In this document: positions 35,861 to 44,366 of the stretch, one piece after another
How the letters are laid out: each line of letters begins with the position of its first letter
Position numbering within the stretch: position 1 is the first letter of the stretch
Assembly (NCBI GenBank): GCA_963750535.1
Contig: CAVVRF010000008.1
Coordinates: 1-64,000 of the forward strand
Source: JAKFWF01 sp963750535
GTDB lineage: Bacteria > Pseudomonadota > Alphaproteobacteria > Rhizobiales > Hyphomicrobiaceae
Direction of reading: 5' to 3'
Length of the DNA stretch: 64,000 nt
Position numbers and translations under genes: made by a program
Notes under the pieces: generated by a model
Seen by the model: the letters and a program-made list of their open reading frames with translations, nothing else
What the model was told of the DNA's origin: nothing
Database searches by the model: none

Positions 35861-36579
35861 CCGGCGCCGCGCAGGGCATCGGGCGCGCCATCGCGGTCGG
35901 CCTGCAGCGCGCCGGCGCCAAGGTGCACCTTGCCGACATTGCCGCGATCGACTGGGCAGCCGGTGAGGCGGAAAGCGCGTTCACCTGCCATCGGGCCGAT
36001 CTTGGCGATCGAGACGCGGCACACGAGCTCGTCGATCGCGTCCTGAAGGCCGACGGCCGGCTCGCGATCGTCGTCAATGCCGCCGGTGGCGTGCGCGGAC
36101 AAGTCGGACGGCCGCTCGAGGAAGTATCGGAGAGCGACTGGCGCGCGATTTTCGAAGCCAACGTCGACAGCGCCTTCTGGCTCGCCCAGGCCGCCTCGGT
36201 GGCGATGCGAGAGGCCGGCTTCGGCCGGTTGATCTTCATCGCGTCGGGCGCCGGGTTGCGTCCGAGCCTCACCGGCATCCAGGCCTATACCGCCGCCAAG
36301 CACGCATTGGTCGGGCTGACCAAGCAGCTGAGCCAGGATCTGGGCCGCTTCGGCATCACCAGCAACGCGATCGCCCCCGGCTTCGTGCGCTCGAACCCGA
36401 CCACCGAGCGGCAGTGGGAAAGCTACGGCGCGGACGGCCAGCGCCGACTGGTGGAGAGCATCCACACGCGTCGAACCGGCGAGGCGGCCGACATTGCAGC
36501 CGCCGCCCTGTTCCTCGCCAGCACGCAGGCGGCGTGGATCTCAGGGCAGATCATTTCGGTCGACGGTGGCCGCTCCTGA
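35824..36579 (+). CDS. Short-chain dehydrogenase/reductase (SDR)
   Basis: 251-residue classical SDR. The coenzyme motif is VALVTGAAQGIGRAIAVGL with an aspartate following the second strand (HLADIAA), suggesting NAD(H). NAAGG replaces the usual NNAG, and the catalytic residues are Ser in FIASGAG and YTAAK (YxxxK). The C-terminal ISGQIISVDGGRS is the family ending. The gene closes the operon that began with the MarR gene, and the ~180 bases that follow hold the promoter for the second liv operon. Confidence 0.88.
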   Translation: MHIRFDDQVALVTGAAQGIGRAIAVGLQRAGAKVHLADIAAIDWAAGEAESAFTCHRADLGDRDAAHELVDRVLKADGRLAIVVNAAGGVRGQVGRPLEEVSESDWRAIFEANVDSAFWLAQAASVAMREAGFGRLIFIASGAGLRPSLTGIQAYTAAKHALVGLTKQLSQDLGRFGITSNAIAPGFVRSNPTTERQWESYGADGQRRLVESIHTRRTGEAADIAAAALFLASTQAAWISGQIISVDGGRS

Positions 36580-36759
36580 TCGGCCGCCACTTCCAAACCG
36601 TTCCCATCTTGCCCCGAGCCGCCTCGGGAATGCGCCCTTCAGTGGGCCGTTTCGGGCCGGATTGTAATGTCGCCAATTGCATGTCTGGCTCGAGCCGTGA
36701 TAGTGCCCGAAGGCTGGAGTGCGGCAGGGTGCCGGGGCGGCTTTTGGGGAGCGTAACTG

Positions 36760-37935
36760 ATGTCGGGACGGGGATTGAGGGCGGGGATCGCGGCAGCCTG
36801 TGCGACGCTGGCGATGTTTTCGGCGGCGCAGGCCCAGGAAAAGCTGAAGATCGGCATCATCGTAACGCTGTCCGGACCGCCGGCGGTGCTCGGCGGACAG
36901 GTCCGCGACGGCTTCAACCTGGCGATCAAGTCGCTGGGCGGCAAGCTCGGCGGGGTCGAGACCGAGGTCATCGTGGTCGATGACGAGTTGAAGCCCGACG
37001 CCGCGGTGACCAAGGTCAAGGGGCTCGTCGAGCGCGACGGCGTGAATTTCGTGGTCGGCCCGATATTTTCGAACATCTTGATGGCGATCAGCAAACCGGT
37101 GACCGAAAGCAAGGCGTTCCTGATCAGCCCCAATGCCGGAACATCGAGCCTCGCCGGCAAGCAGTGCCACCAGAACCTGTTCGTGACGTCCTACCAGAAC
37201 GATCAGAACCACGAGGTGCTGGGAAAGTACGCCCAGAACAAGGGCTACAAGCGCGTGATGCTGCTGGCGCCCAACTACCAGGCGGGCAAGGATTCGCTCG
37301 CCGGGTTCAAGCGCCACTTCAAGGGCGAGGTGATCGAGGAGATGTACACGCCGCTCGGCCAGCTCGACTTCTCCGCCGAGCTTGCCAAGATCGCCGCGGC
37401 CAAGCCCGATGCCTTCTTCACCTTCATGCCAGGCGGCATGGGGGTCAACCTCGTCAAGCAGTACCGGCAGGCGGGGCTCGCTTCTACCCCGTTCCTGTCG
37501 GCGTTCACCACCGACGAGTCGACGCTGCCGGCGCAGCAGGATGCAGCGCTCGGCTTTCTGTCGGGGGCCAACTGGGCGCCCGACATGGACAACGCGCAGT
37601 CGAAGGCGTTCGTCAAAGCCTATGAGGAGGCCTACAAGAGCGTGCCGGGCACCTACGCCATGCAGGCCTATGACGCGGCCCTGCTGATCGACAGCGCCGT
37701 CAAGGCCACCGGCGGCAAGCTCGGCAACCAGGATGCGCTGCGGGCGGCGCTCGCCAAGGCCGATTTCAAGTCGCTGCGCGGCAAGTTCAAGTTCGGCAAC
37801 AATCACTACCCGGTCCAGGACTTCTATCTCGTCAAGGTGGCGAAGCGTGCCGATGGCAAGTACCAGACCGAAATTGCCGAAAAGGTCTTCGGGGACTACG
37901 TCGACGTCTACGCCGCCGAGTGCCAGATGAAGTGA
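36760..37935 (+). CDS. Branched-chain-type ABC transporter substrate-binding protein
   Basis: 391-residue LivK/type I periplasmic protein. It has a signal peptide (AGIAAACATLAMFSAAQAQ), followed by KLKIGIIVTLSGPPAVLGGQ, VDDELKPDAAVTKVKGLVE and VGPIFSNILMAISKP. The pattern matches binding proteins for aromatic acids, amides or short organic acids as well as amino acids. A GGGGAG box precedes ATG 36760. It begins a five-gene transporter operon that ends with a cupin and an FAD monooxygenase, which suggests an aromatic or hydroxylated ligand. Confidence 0.9.
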   Translation: MSGRGLRAGIAAACATLAMFSAAQAQEKLKIGIIVTLSGPPAVLGGQVRDGFNLAIKSLGGKLGGVETEVIVVDDELKPDAAVTKVKGLVERDGVNFVVGPIFSNILMAISKPVTESKAFLISPNAGTSSLAGKQCHQNLFVTSYQNDQNHEVLGKYAQNKGYKRVMLLAPNYQAGKDSLAGFKRHFKGEVIEEMYTPLGQLDFSAELAKIAAAKPDAFFTFMPGGMGVNLVKQYRQAGLASTPFLSAFTTDESTLPAQQDAALGFLSGANWAPDMDNAQSKAFVKAYEEAYKSVPGTYAMQAYDAALLIDSAVKATGGKLGNQDALRAALAKADFKSLRGKFKFGNNHYPVQDFYLVKVAKRADGKYQTEIAEKVFGDYVDVYAAECQMK

Positions 37936-37971
37936 CGGCGACGTCCGGAATGTCGAGCGAGTGAATAGGCC

Positions 37972-38892
37972 ATGTCCGGCGGACTGTTCCTGGTTCAGAC
38001 GCTGAATGGCCTGCAGTTCGGCATTCTGCTGTTCCTGATCGCGGCCGGCCTGACGCTGGTGTTCGGCGTCATGGATTTCATCAACCTGGCGCACGGCGTG
38101 CAGTACATGGTCGGCGCCTATCTTGCGGCGACCTTCACGGCTGTCACCGGCAATCTGTTTCTCGGCCTGCTTCTCACCCTGCCGACAGCGCTGGCGTTCG
38201 GGCTCCTGCTCGAGGTCCTGGTCTACCGCCACCTCTATGATCGCGACCACCTCGAGCAGGTGCTGGCGACATTCGGGCTGATCCTGTTCCTCAACCAGGC
38301 GGTCAGGTTGATCTGGGGCGCGGCGCCGCTGAGCGTGCCGGTGCCGGAAGCGTTGTCCGGCAGCGTGATGCTGATGCCGGGGCTGCTCTATCCCGTCTAT
38401 CGCATCGCGCTGATCGTCGCGGGGCTGATGACCGCGGCCCTGCTCTATGTGCTGACCACGCGAACCCGGATCGGCATGCTGGTGCGGGCCGGCGCCACCA
38501 ATGCACCGATGGTATCGGCGCTCGGAGTCGACATACATCGGCTCTTCATGATCGTATTCGGTTTCGGAGCGATGCTGGCCGGGTTCGCCGGCGCGATGGT
38601 GGCTCCGATCCTTTCGGTCGAGCCCGGAATGGGCGACAACCTGCTGATCTTGACCTTCGTCGTTATCGTCATCGGCGGCATCGGATCGATACGCGGCGCC
38701 TTCATCGCCAGCTTGATGATCGGGCTGATCGATACGCTCGGCCGCTCGTTCGGCCCCCAGATGCTGCGCTATTTCATGGAGCCGGCAGCCGCCAGCCAGA
38801 CCGGTCGCTCGCTGGCGCCGATGTTGATCTACATCCTGATGGCGGCGGTCCTCTGTGTCCGCCCGTCGGGCCTGTTCCCGGTCAAACAATGA
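37972..38892 (+). CDS. livH: Branched-chain-type ABC transporter permease LivH
   Basis: 306 residues, eight to nine hydrophobic segments. The LivH signature is LNGLQFGILLFLIAAGLTLVFGV near the start and VMDFINLAHGVQYMVGAYLAA (quoted to the conserved core), and the late loop is VIGGIGSIRGAFIASL. It lies between the binding protein and LivM with a four-base overlap at its stop, giving the usual K-H-M-G-F order. Confidence 0.92.
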   Translation: MSGGLFLVQTLNGLQFGILLFLIAAGLTLVFGVMDFINLAHGVQYMVGAYLAATFTAVTGNLFLGLLLTLPTALAFGLLLEVLVYRHLYDRDHLEQVLATFGLILFLNQAVRLIWGAAPLSVPVPEALSGSVMLMPGLLYPVYRIALIVAGLMTAALLYVLTTRTRIGMLVRAGATNAPMVSALGVDIHRLFMIVFGFGAMLAGFAGAMVAPILSVEPGMGDNLLILTFVVIVIGGIGSIRGAFIASLMIGLIDTLGRSFGPQMLRYFMEPAAASQTGRSLAPMLIYILMAAVLCVRPSGLFPVKQ

Positions 38893-39857
38893 TCTCGGCC
38901 GTCGCGCAACGCCCCTGGATGATCGCAGGCGGCTTCCTGGTCCTTGCCCTGCTGCCGGTGGCGGCGAGGGCCGGCGCCGAGAGCTACATCCTCGGCGTCG
39001 CCAGCCGCGTCGTGATCATCGCGATTGCGGCGCTGTCGCTCGACCTGATCCTCGGGTTTGGCGCGCTGGTCTCATTCGGTCATGCCGCCTTTCTCGGCAT
39101 CGGCGCCTATGCGGTCGGCATCCTGTCGGTGCATGGTTTCACCGATCTGCTGCTGCAGGCATCGGTGGCCGTCGTCGTGGCGGCGCTGTTTGCCGGGGTG
39201 ACCGGCGCGCTTTCGCTGCGCACGACCGGGGTGCACTACATCATGATCTCGCTGGCGTTCGGCCAGATGCTGTACTTTCTCGCGGTGTCGCTGTCCGCCT
39301 ACGGAGGCGACGACGGTATTACGCTCGCGAAGCGAAGCAGCGTGCTCGGTTCGGATCCGCTCGGCCGCCATTTGGCGTTCTACTATCTGGCCCTTGCCGT
39401 CCTGGCGGGTGCGTACCTGTTCTGCCGCCGTCTTGTCGACTCGCGGTTCGGCCGCGTTCTGATCGGCACGCGGCAGAATCCGGAGCGCATGCGGGCGCTC
39501 GGATTCGAGCCGTTCGGATATCAGCTCACGGCATATGTGATTTCGGGCATGATCTGCGCCCTGGCCGGCGTGTTGCTCGCCAATCAGTCCGAGTTCGTGT
39601 CGCCCGCCTACATGACCTGGCAGCGGTCGGGCGAGCTGCTGATCATGGTCATCCTCGGCGGCATCGGCACGCTCTATGGTGCGGTGCTGGGGGCCGCCAC
39701 GTACTTGCTGGTCGAGGACGCGCTGTCGCACCTGACCGAGCACTGGAAGATGATTTTCGGGCCGATGCTGATCCTCGTCGTGCTGTTCGCGCGTGGCGGG
39801 ATCGCCGGGGCGGCGCGGCGCCTCGCCGGACAACGCAGCGGTGCCGGCCATGGCTGA
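38889..39857 (+). CDS. livM: Branched-chain-type ABC transporter permease LivM
   Basis: 322 residues with LivM hallmarks: LSLDLILGFGALVSFGHAAF, GIGAYAVGILSVHGF, and the coupling region YQLTAYVISGMICALAGVLLA followed by VILGGIGTLYGAVLGA. It overlaps livH by four bases and the ATPase gene (ATG 39850) by eight. Unlike the first liv system in this window (fused HM), here H and M are separate genes. Confidence 0.92.
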   Translation: MISAVAQRPWMIAGGFLVLALLPVAARAGAESYILGVASRVVIIAIAALSLDLILGFGALVSFGHAAFLGIGAYAVGILSVHGFTDLLLQASVAVVVAALFAGVTGALSLRTTGVHYIMISLAFGQMLYFLAVSLSAYGGDDGITLAKRSSVLGSDPLGRHLAFYYLALAVLAGAYLFCRRLVDSRFGRVLIGTRQNPERMRALGFEPFGYQLTAYVISGMICALAGVLLANQSEFVSPAYMTWQRSGELLIMVILGGIGTLYGAVLGAATYLLVEDALSHLTEHWKMIFGPMLILVVLFARGGIAGAARRLAGQRSGAGHG

Positions 39858-40608
39858 GCCGCTGTTGTCGATCGTCAACCTGCGCAAGTGCTACGGCGCG
39901 CTCGCTGTCACCGACGACGTATGCCTCGATATTCCCCGGGGCGAGCTGCACGCCATCATCGGTCCCAACGGCGCGGGCAAGACCTCCCTGATCCAGCAGC
40001 TTTCGGGGGCGGTACATCCGGACTCCGGCCGTGTCGTGTTCGGCGGCCGCGACATCACCCGGATGCCTGTCGCCGAGCGCGTCCGGCATGGTCTCGCCCG
40101 CTCGTTCCAGATCACCTCGGTGCTGTCGGGCTTCACGGCATTGGAAAACGTCGCGCTGGGCGTCCAGGCCCGCTCGGGCTCGAGCTATCGGCTGTGGGGC
40201 AAGGTGGCCGAGGAGCGCGCGCTCAACGAGCCGGCGATGGAGATATTGTCGAGCGTCGGCCTCGGAGCCCGCGCCGCCACCCCGGCTTCGGCGCTGTCGC
40301 ACGGCGAAAAGCGGCAGCTCGAGATTGCCTTGGCTCTGGCGACCGCGCCGAGACTGCTGCTGCTCGACGAGCCCCTGGCCGGGGTCGGCAGGGAAGAGTC
40401 CGCGTTTCTTATCGGGCTGTTGCAATCGCTCCGGCCGCGGCTGACCATGCTGCTGATCGAGCACGACATGGACGCGGTGTTCGCGCTCGCCGACCGCATA
40501 ACGGTGCTGGTCTACGGCCGCGTCATCGCGACCGGCACGGCGCAGCAGATTCGCGACGACGAGCGAGTGCGGGCGGCCTACCTCGGCGACGAGAAGGAGC
40601 TGATCTGA
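39850..40608 (+). CDS. livG: Branched-chain-type ABC transporter ATP-binding protein LivG
   Basis: 252-residue ATPase with Walker A GPNGAGKTS, RSFQITSVLSGFTALENVAL, the LivG-like weakened signature LSHGEKRQLEIALAL, Walker B LLLLDEPLAGVGREES and H-loop LIEHDMDAVFALADRITVL. The start at ATG 39850 (MAEPLLSI) overlaps the end of livM. An upstream in-frame ATG at 39793 would lie deep inside livM. Confidence 0.92.
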   Translation: MAEPLLSIVNLRKCYGALAVTDDVCLDIPRGELHAIIGPNGAGKTSLIQQLSGAVHPDSGRVVFGGRDITRMPVAERVRHGLARSFQITSVLSGFTALENVALGVQARSGSSYRLWGKVAEERALNEPAMEILSSVGLGARAATPASALSHGEKRQLEIALALATAPRLLLLDEPLAGVGREESAFLIGLLQSLRPRLTMLLIEHDMDAVFALADRITVLVYGRVIATGTAQQIRDDERVRAAYLGDEKELI

Positions 40609-41321
40609 TGCTCAGCGTCGAGGGCCTCGAGACAGCCTACGGCGACAGCCAGGTCCTGTTCGGCATCGACCTGGCACTGGCGCAGGGCGAGGTCGTCGCC
40701 CTGCTCGGACGCAACGGCATGGGCAAGACGACCACCGTGCGGTCGATTTTCGGCCTGGTGAGGCCGTTCGCCGGCCGCATCGCGCTCAACGGCGAGGACC
40801 TGACCGGCAAGCCGCCCTACGTCATCGCCCAGCACGGCCTCGGGCTGGTGCCCGAGGGGCGCCAGATCTTCCCGACGCTGACCGTCGAGGAGAACCTGAT
40901 TGCCACCGCGGCAGCGCGTTTTGGCCCCGCCCGGTGGACGCTGCGCAGTGTCTACGAGATGTTTCCGCGGCTGGCCGAGCGGCGGCGCAATCTCGGCTCG
41001 CAACTTTCCGGCGGCGAGCAGCAGATGCTGGCGATCGGCCGGGCGCTGATGACCAATCCGAAGCTGCTGGTGCTCGACGAGGCGACGGAGGGCCTGGCGC
41101 CGCTGCTGCGTGCCGAGATCTGGAGCTGCCTTGCCCGGCTCAAGCACGAAGGCGAGGCGATCATCGTCATCGACAAGTCGATCGAGGCGTTGATCCGTCT
41201 CGCCGACCGCCACGTCGTCATCGAGAAGGGTCGCGTGGTGTGGACCGGCACCAGCGCGGGGCTTGCCTCGAACCGCACGATCGCGGACCAATACCTGCAT
41301 CTCGGAACCGTGCAACACTGA
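40608..41321 (+). CDS. livF: Branched-chain-type ABC transporter ATP-binding protein LivF
   Basis: 237 residues. Motifs are Walker A GRNGMGKTT, GLGLVPEGRQIFPTLTVEENL, signature LSGGEQQMLAIGRAL, Walker B LLVLDEATEGLAPLL (Glu then Ala in place of the usual Glu-Pro, still retaining the catalytic Glu) and ending GRVVWTGTSAGLASN. It shares one base with the livG stop (TGATG). It completes the importer and is followed after 13 bases by the cupin gene. Confidence 0.92.
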   Translation: MLSVEGLETAYGDSQVLFGIDLALAQGEVVALLGRNGMGKTTTVRSIFGLVRPFAGRIALNGEDLTGKPPYVIAQHGLGLVPEGRQIFPTLTVEENLIATAAARFGPARWTLRSVYEMFPRLAERRRNLGSQLSGGEQQMLAIGRALMTNPKLLVLDEATEGLAPLLRAEIWSCLARLKHEGEAIIVIDKSIEALIRLADRHVVIEKGRVVWTGTSAGLASNRTIADQYLHLGTVQH

Positions 41322-41334
41322 CCTGGAGACGCAC

Positions 41335-41808
41335 ATGTCGCCGCTTTCGTTCGCCCCAATGTCGCCCGGCATAACGCGCGCCGGCAGCGGCATCGACGCC
41401 ATTAGCTGGAGCATCATGGGGCAGACCTATGTGCCGAAACAGGTCTGCGAGACCTCGATGACCTGGCATGCGACGCTGCCGCCGGGCACGTTCGTGCCGC
41501 CGCATATCCACCCGACCCAGGACGAGTTCATCTACATGCTCGAGGGCCGCATCGACCTGATGCTCGACCACAAGGACCACGTGGCGCTGCCGGGAGATCT
41601 CATCCGCATGCCGATGGGCATACCGCACGGCATCTTCAACAAGTCCGACGGCATTGTGAAATGCCTGTTCTGGGTGACGCCGACGCGGCGGCTCTACGAC
41701 CTGTTCTGGGGGATCCACAACATGGCGGAGCAGACGCCTGCCGAGGTCGTGGCGCTGTCCGCCAAGCACGAGGTCGACTTCCTGCCACCGCCCGAGGAAA
41801 CGAAATGA
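41335..41808 (+). CDS. Cupin-domain protein
   Basis: 157-residue single-domain cupin. The first metal motif is PPHIHPTQDEFIYMLEG (HxH..E), and the second is PLGI-like (MPMGIPHGIFNKS). It carries the usual G(X)5HXH(X)3,4E(X)6G spacing. Small cupins near flavin monooxygenases often serve as dioxygenases, isomerases or decarboxylases in aromatic or heterocycle degradation. Which applies here cannot be told. It overlaps the FAD monooxygenase by four bases and is in the same operon as the liv transporter. Confidence 0.82.
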   Translation: MSPLSFAPMSPGITRAGSGIDAISWSIMGQTYVPKQVCETSMTWHATLPPGTFVPPHIHPTQDEFIYMLEGRIDLMLDHKDHVALPGDLIRMPMGIPHGIFNKSDGIVKCLFWVTPTRRLYDLFWGIHNMAEQTPAEVVALSAKHEVDFLPPPEETK

Positions 41809-43052
41809 CGGTCATCATCGCGGGCGCTGGCATCGGTGGCCTCACCACCGCGCTGATGCTGCATGCGCATGGCAGGAAGGCAGTGGTCTACGAGCAGGCG
41901 AGCGAGGTCAGGGAGCTCGGCGTCGGCATCAACACGCTGCCGCATGCGGTCGCCGAGCTGTCGGTGCTGGGCCTGCTGCCGGCGCTCGACGCGGTCGCTA
42001 TCCGGACCAAGGAGCTGATCTACCTCAATCGTCTTGGCCAGGAGGTTTGGCGGGAGCCGCGCGGCCTCGATGCCGGGCATTCCGAACCGCAGTTCTCGAT
42101 TCATCGCGGCCGCCTGCAGAAGGTGCTGCATGCCGCCGTCATCGAGCGGCTGGGACCGGGCAGCGTGCGCACCGGCCGCCGGCTGGCGGGCTTCATGCAG
42201 GACGAGGGCGGGGTTACCGCCCACTTTGTCGACGCCCACGACGGGCTCGCCAGCGAGACGGTGCGGGCCGAGGTGCTGATCGCCGCGGACGGCATCCACT
42301 CGGTCGTGCGGCGGCACTTCTATCCGGCGGAGGGGGCGCCAAGCTGGCAAGGCGTGATGCTGTGGCGGGGAGCGGCCGATGCGCCGGCATTCCTTACCGG
42401 CAGCTCGATGATCATCGGCGGCGGCATGGGCGCGAAGCTCGCGCTCTATCCGATCGCCGAGGGCGTGGCGCCCGGCGCGAGGCTGACCAACTGGGCGATC
42501 GCGATCCGCGTCGCCGATGGCGCGACGACACCGCCGCCGCGCGAGAGCTGGTCGCGGCAGGGACGCACCGACGATGTAATCCCCTATTCGCGCCGGTTTC
42601 GTGTGCCGGGAATGGATGTCGAGGCGCTGGTACGCTCGACCAAGGCATGCTTCGAATACCCGATGTGCGATCGCGATCCACTTCCGCGCTGGAGCTTCGG
42701 CAGGGTCACGCTGCTCGGCGACGCGGCGCATCCGATGTATCCGGTCGGCTCGAACGGGGCGGCACAGGCAATCCTCGATGCCCGCTCGCTGACCGACTGG
42801 CTGCGCAAAGCCGAGCATCCGATGCAGGCGCTGGCGATGTACCAGCAGGATCGACTGCCGAAAACCGCCGAGATCGTCCGTCTCAATCGCAAGGGTGGGC
42901 CGGAGCGGGTGATCGACGAGGTCGAGAAACGGGCGCCCGCTGGCTTCAAGGACATCGACGGCGTATTGCCGTTCGCGGAACGCGAAGCGATCGTAAAGGG
43001 TTACGCCGGCACGGCGGGATTTGCCGCTCCGGCGGCAACGGGTGGACGCTGA
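41805..43052 (+). CDS. FAD-dependent aromatic-type monooxygenase (PHBH fold)
   Basis: 415-residue group A flavin hydroxylase. The FAD-binding GAGIGGLTTALMLHAHGR starts at residue ~5, the middle DG motif is VLIAADGIHSVVRRHF and the late GDAAHPMYPVGSNGAAQAILDA completes the fingerprint. The MYPVGSNG variant is seen in salicylate-type and pyridine-ring (MHPCO-like) hydroxylases. It is the last gene of the liv-type operon, overlaps the cupin by four bases and is convergent with the WYL regulator. An imported aromatic or N-heterocyclic acid hydroxylated here is a reasonable inference. Confidence 0.85.
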   Translation: MTVIIAGAGIGGLTTALMLHAHGRKAVVYEQASEVRELGVGINTLPHAVAELSVLGLLPALDAVAIRTKELIYLNRLGQEVWREPRGLDAGHSEPQFSIHRGRLQKVLHAAVIERLGPGSVRTGRRLAGFMQDEGGVTAHFVDAHDGLASETVRAEVLIAADGIHSVVRRHFYPAEGAPSWQGVMLWRGAADAPAFLTGSSMIIGGGMGAKLALYPIAEGVAPGARLTNWAIAIRVADGATTPPPRESWSRQGRTDDVIPYSRRFRVPGMDVEALVRSTKACFEYPMCDRDPLPRWSFGRVTLLGDAAHPMYPVGSNGAAQAILDARSLTDWLRKAEHPMQALAMYQQDRLPKTAEIVRLNRKGGPERVIDEVEKRAPAGFKDIDGVLPFAEREAIVKGYAGTAGFAAPAATGGR

Positions 43053-43062
43053 CTGTGTTGCG

Positions 43063-43803
43063 TCACGCGGCGTTCGGGTTCGGGTCGTCGGTGTCGAGCA
43101 AGCGCCGCGACCCGCGCGACCAGGCCTGAGGCCGCTTCAGGAAGTCGTGCAGCGTCTTGCCAGGCTCGGCGCGGAACTGCTCGGTCTCGAGCCTGAAATC
43201 CACGATCCGGTCCAGCCGGAAGGTGCGGAAATCGTCGCGAAGCTCGCACCAGGCGGCGAGCAGCCAGACCGGGCCGAAGAAGGCGAGTGACAGCGGCCTC
43301 ACTGTACGTTCGCTCCCCTGCCCGACGACGTCGGTGTAGCGGAAGTGAACTTTGAGGCGGTTGCGCAGTGCGCGCCGCAGATCGGCCAGATCGAACATCA
43401 CCGGCTCCATGTAGTGCTGCGAGGGCGCCAGCAGGGCGGTGTTCGCCATGTAGCCGCGCAGCCGGTCGGGCACCACCGCCTCGATCTTGGCGATGGCGTC
43501 GGTGGCGGCTGAAGCCAGTTCGGGATCGAGGAAGGATTCGACGATGCGGGCGCCGAGCACCAGTGCCTCGATTTCCTGCTCCTTGAACATGAGTGGCGGC
43601 ATGTCGAAGCCGGCCTTCAGCACGTAGCCGACGCCGGCCTCGCCCTCGATCGGGACGCCGCTGGCGATCAGGTCCTGAATGTCGCGATAGATCGTGCGCT
43701 CCGACACCTCCAGTGCCTCGCCGAGGTCGCGCGCGCGCGTCGAACCGTGCGTCTTGCGGCGCATCAGCTGGATGATCTCGAACAATCGGTCGGCTCGGCG
43801 CAC
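43063..43803 (-). CDS. WYL-domain transcriptional regulator (YafY/DeoR-type HTH)
   Basis: 246 residues. The N-terminal HTH is of the YafY type (RRADRLFEIIQLM; ARDLGEALEVSERTIYRDIQDL), followed by the linker and a WYL domain (FRYTDVVGQGSERTVRPLSL; WLLAAWCELRDDFRTFRLDRI). The characteristic tryptophan-tyrosine-leucine triplet is replaced by VWLLA, as in many relatives. WYL domains sense small ligands or nucleic acids. Twin 18-bp palindromes upstream (43857-43908) are the likely operators for this gene and for the divergent DUF1127-VOC unit. Confidence 0.88.
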   Translation of the reverse strand: MRRADRLFEIIQLMRRKTHGSTRARDLGEALEVSERTIYRDIQDLIASGVPIEGEAGVGYVLKAGFDMPPLMFKEQEIEALVLGARIVESFLDPELASAATDAIAKIEAVVPDRLRGYMANTALLAPSQHYMEPVMFDLADLRRALRNRLKVHFRYTDVVGQGSERTVRPLSLAFFGPVWLLAAWCELRDDFRTFRLDRIVDFRLETEQFRAEPGKTLHDFLKRPQAWSRGSRRLLDTDDPNPNAA

Positions 43804-43856
43804 GTGGCTTTTTCCTGGGGCGAGGAGGGAGTGCCCATTTCCCTACGCTAACCCTC

Positions 43857-43874
43857 CTGACACCACGCTGTCAG
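43857..43874. promoter_or_regulatory. WYL-regulator operator, copy 1
   Basis: Perfect palindrome CTGACA-CCACGC-TGTCAG, 54 bases before the regulator start. Copy 2 lies 34 bp further (centre to centre) toward the divergent genes and differs by one base in the spacer. Two such boxes in one divergent promoter fit dimeric repressor binding and autoregulation. Confidence 0.75.
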
Positions 43875-43890
43875 GAGTGTGTCCGGGCTC

Positions 43891-43908
43891 CTGACACCAT
43901 GCTGTCAG
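43891..43908. promoter_or_regulatory. WYL-regulator operator, copy 2
   Basis: Perfect palindrome CTGACA-CCATGC-TGTCAG, same half-sites as copy 1. It is the nearer of the two to the divergent DUF1127 gene. Confidence 0.75.
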
Positions 43909-44028
43909 TGGGGGTGGCGCATTGTGCGTTCAGTCGGGTGGCGCGGCAAGCCGCGGAACCCGGGAAAACACCCAAAAGGAGAGATGTCATGCGCCACTTC
44001 ACACTCACCACACCGGTCGGTTCCGAGC

Positions 44029-44256
44029 ATGAGTTCCTGGATTGACCGGGCGCTTGCGAGACTCGCAGCGGGCTGGCTGCACTTCCGTCGGGAGCGCCGG
44101 CTCAAGGCGACGATCAACGGCCTCCGTGGGCTCGACGACCGCACCTTGAAAGACATCGGCGTCGATCGCAGCGAGATCGAGGCAATCGTGCGCTCCAAGG
44201 CCGCCGGGCGGCGTCAGCGGTATGTCGATGTCGGCGGTGCCGCCTGGCGGGGCTGA
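44029..44256 (+). CDS. DUF1127 small basic protein
   Basis: 75-residue arginine-rich protein with the DUF1127 core LRGLDDRTLKDIGVDRSEIEAIV near its C-terminal half (cut to the conserved part: DDRTLKDIGVDRSEIEAI). Some DUF1127 members affect RNA turnover and phosphate or carbon metabolism in alphaproteobacteria. A better ribosome-binding site (AAGGAG) precedes another ATG at 43989 that opens MRHFTLTTPVGSEHEFLD in a different frame. An indel near 44035 would join the two into one longer protein. It is controlled together with the VOC gene, probably by the divergent WYL regulator. Confidence 0.75.
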   Translation: MSSWIDRALARLAAGWLHFRRERRLKATINGLRGLDDRTLKDIGVDRSEIEAIVRSKAAGRRQRYVDVGGAAWRG

Positions 44257-44366
44257 CGCGCGGCCCGGCAAGGCCAATGGCGGCAAATTCGCTCTCGGCG
44301 GGCAATCTTGCGGGATTGCCCGGCCGCCACGGAAAGCGATCAGGCGAAGGCAACAGGAGAAAGCCA

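Noticed and set aside
36541..38889. Very long minus-strand open frame (~780 codons) antisense to the liv operon
   Set aside because: High-GC third positions remove stop codons on the opposite strand. The translation is a low-complexity mix of R/H/Q/E with no family motif, while the plus strand reads as intact LivK and LivH.
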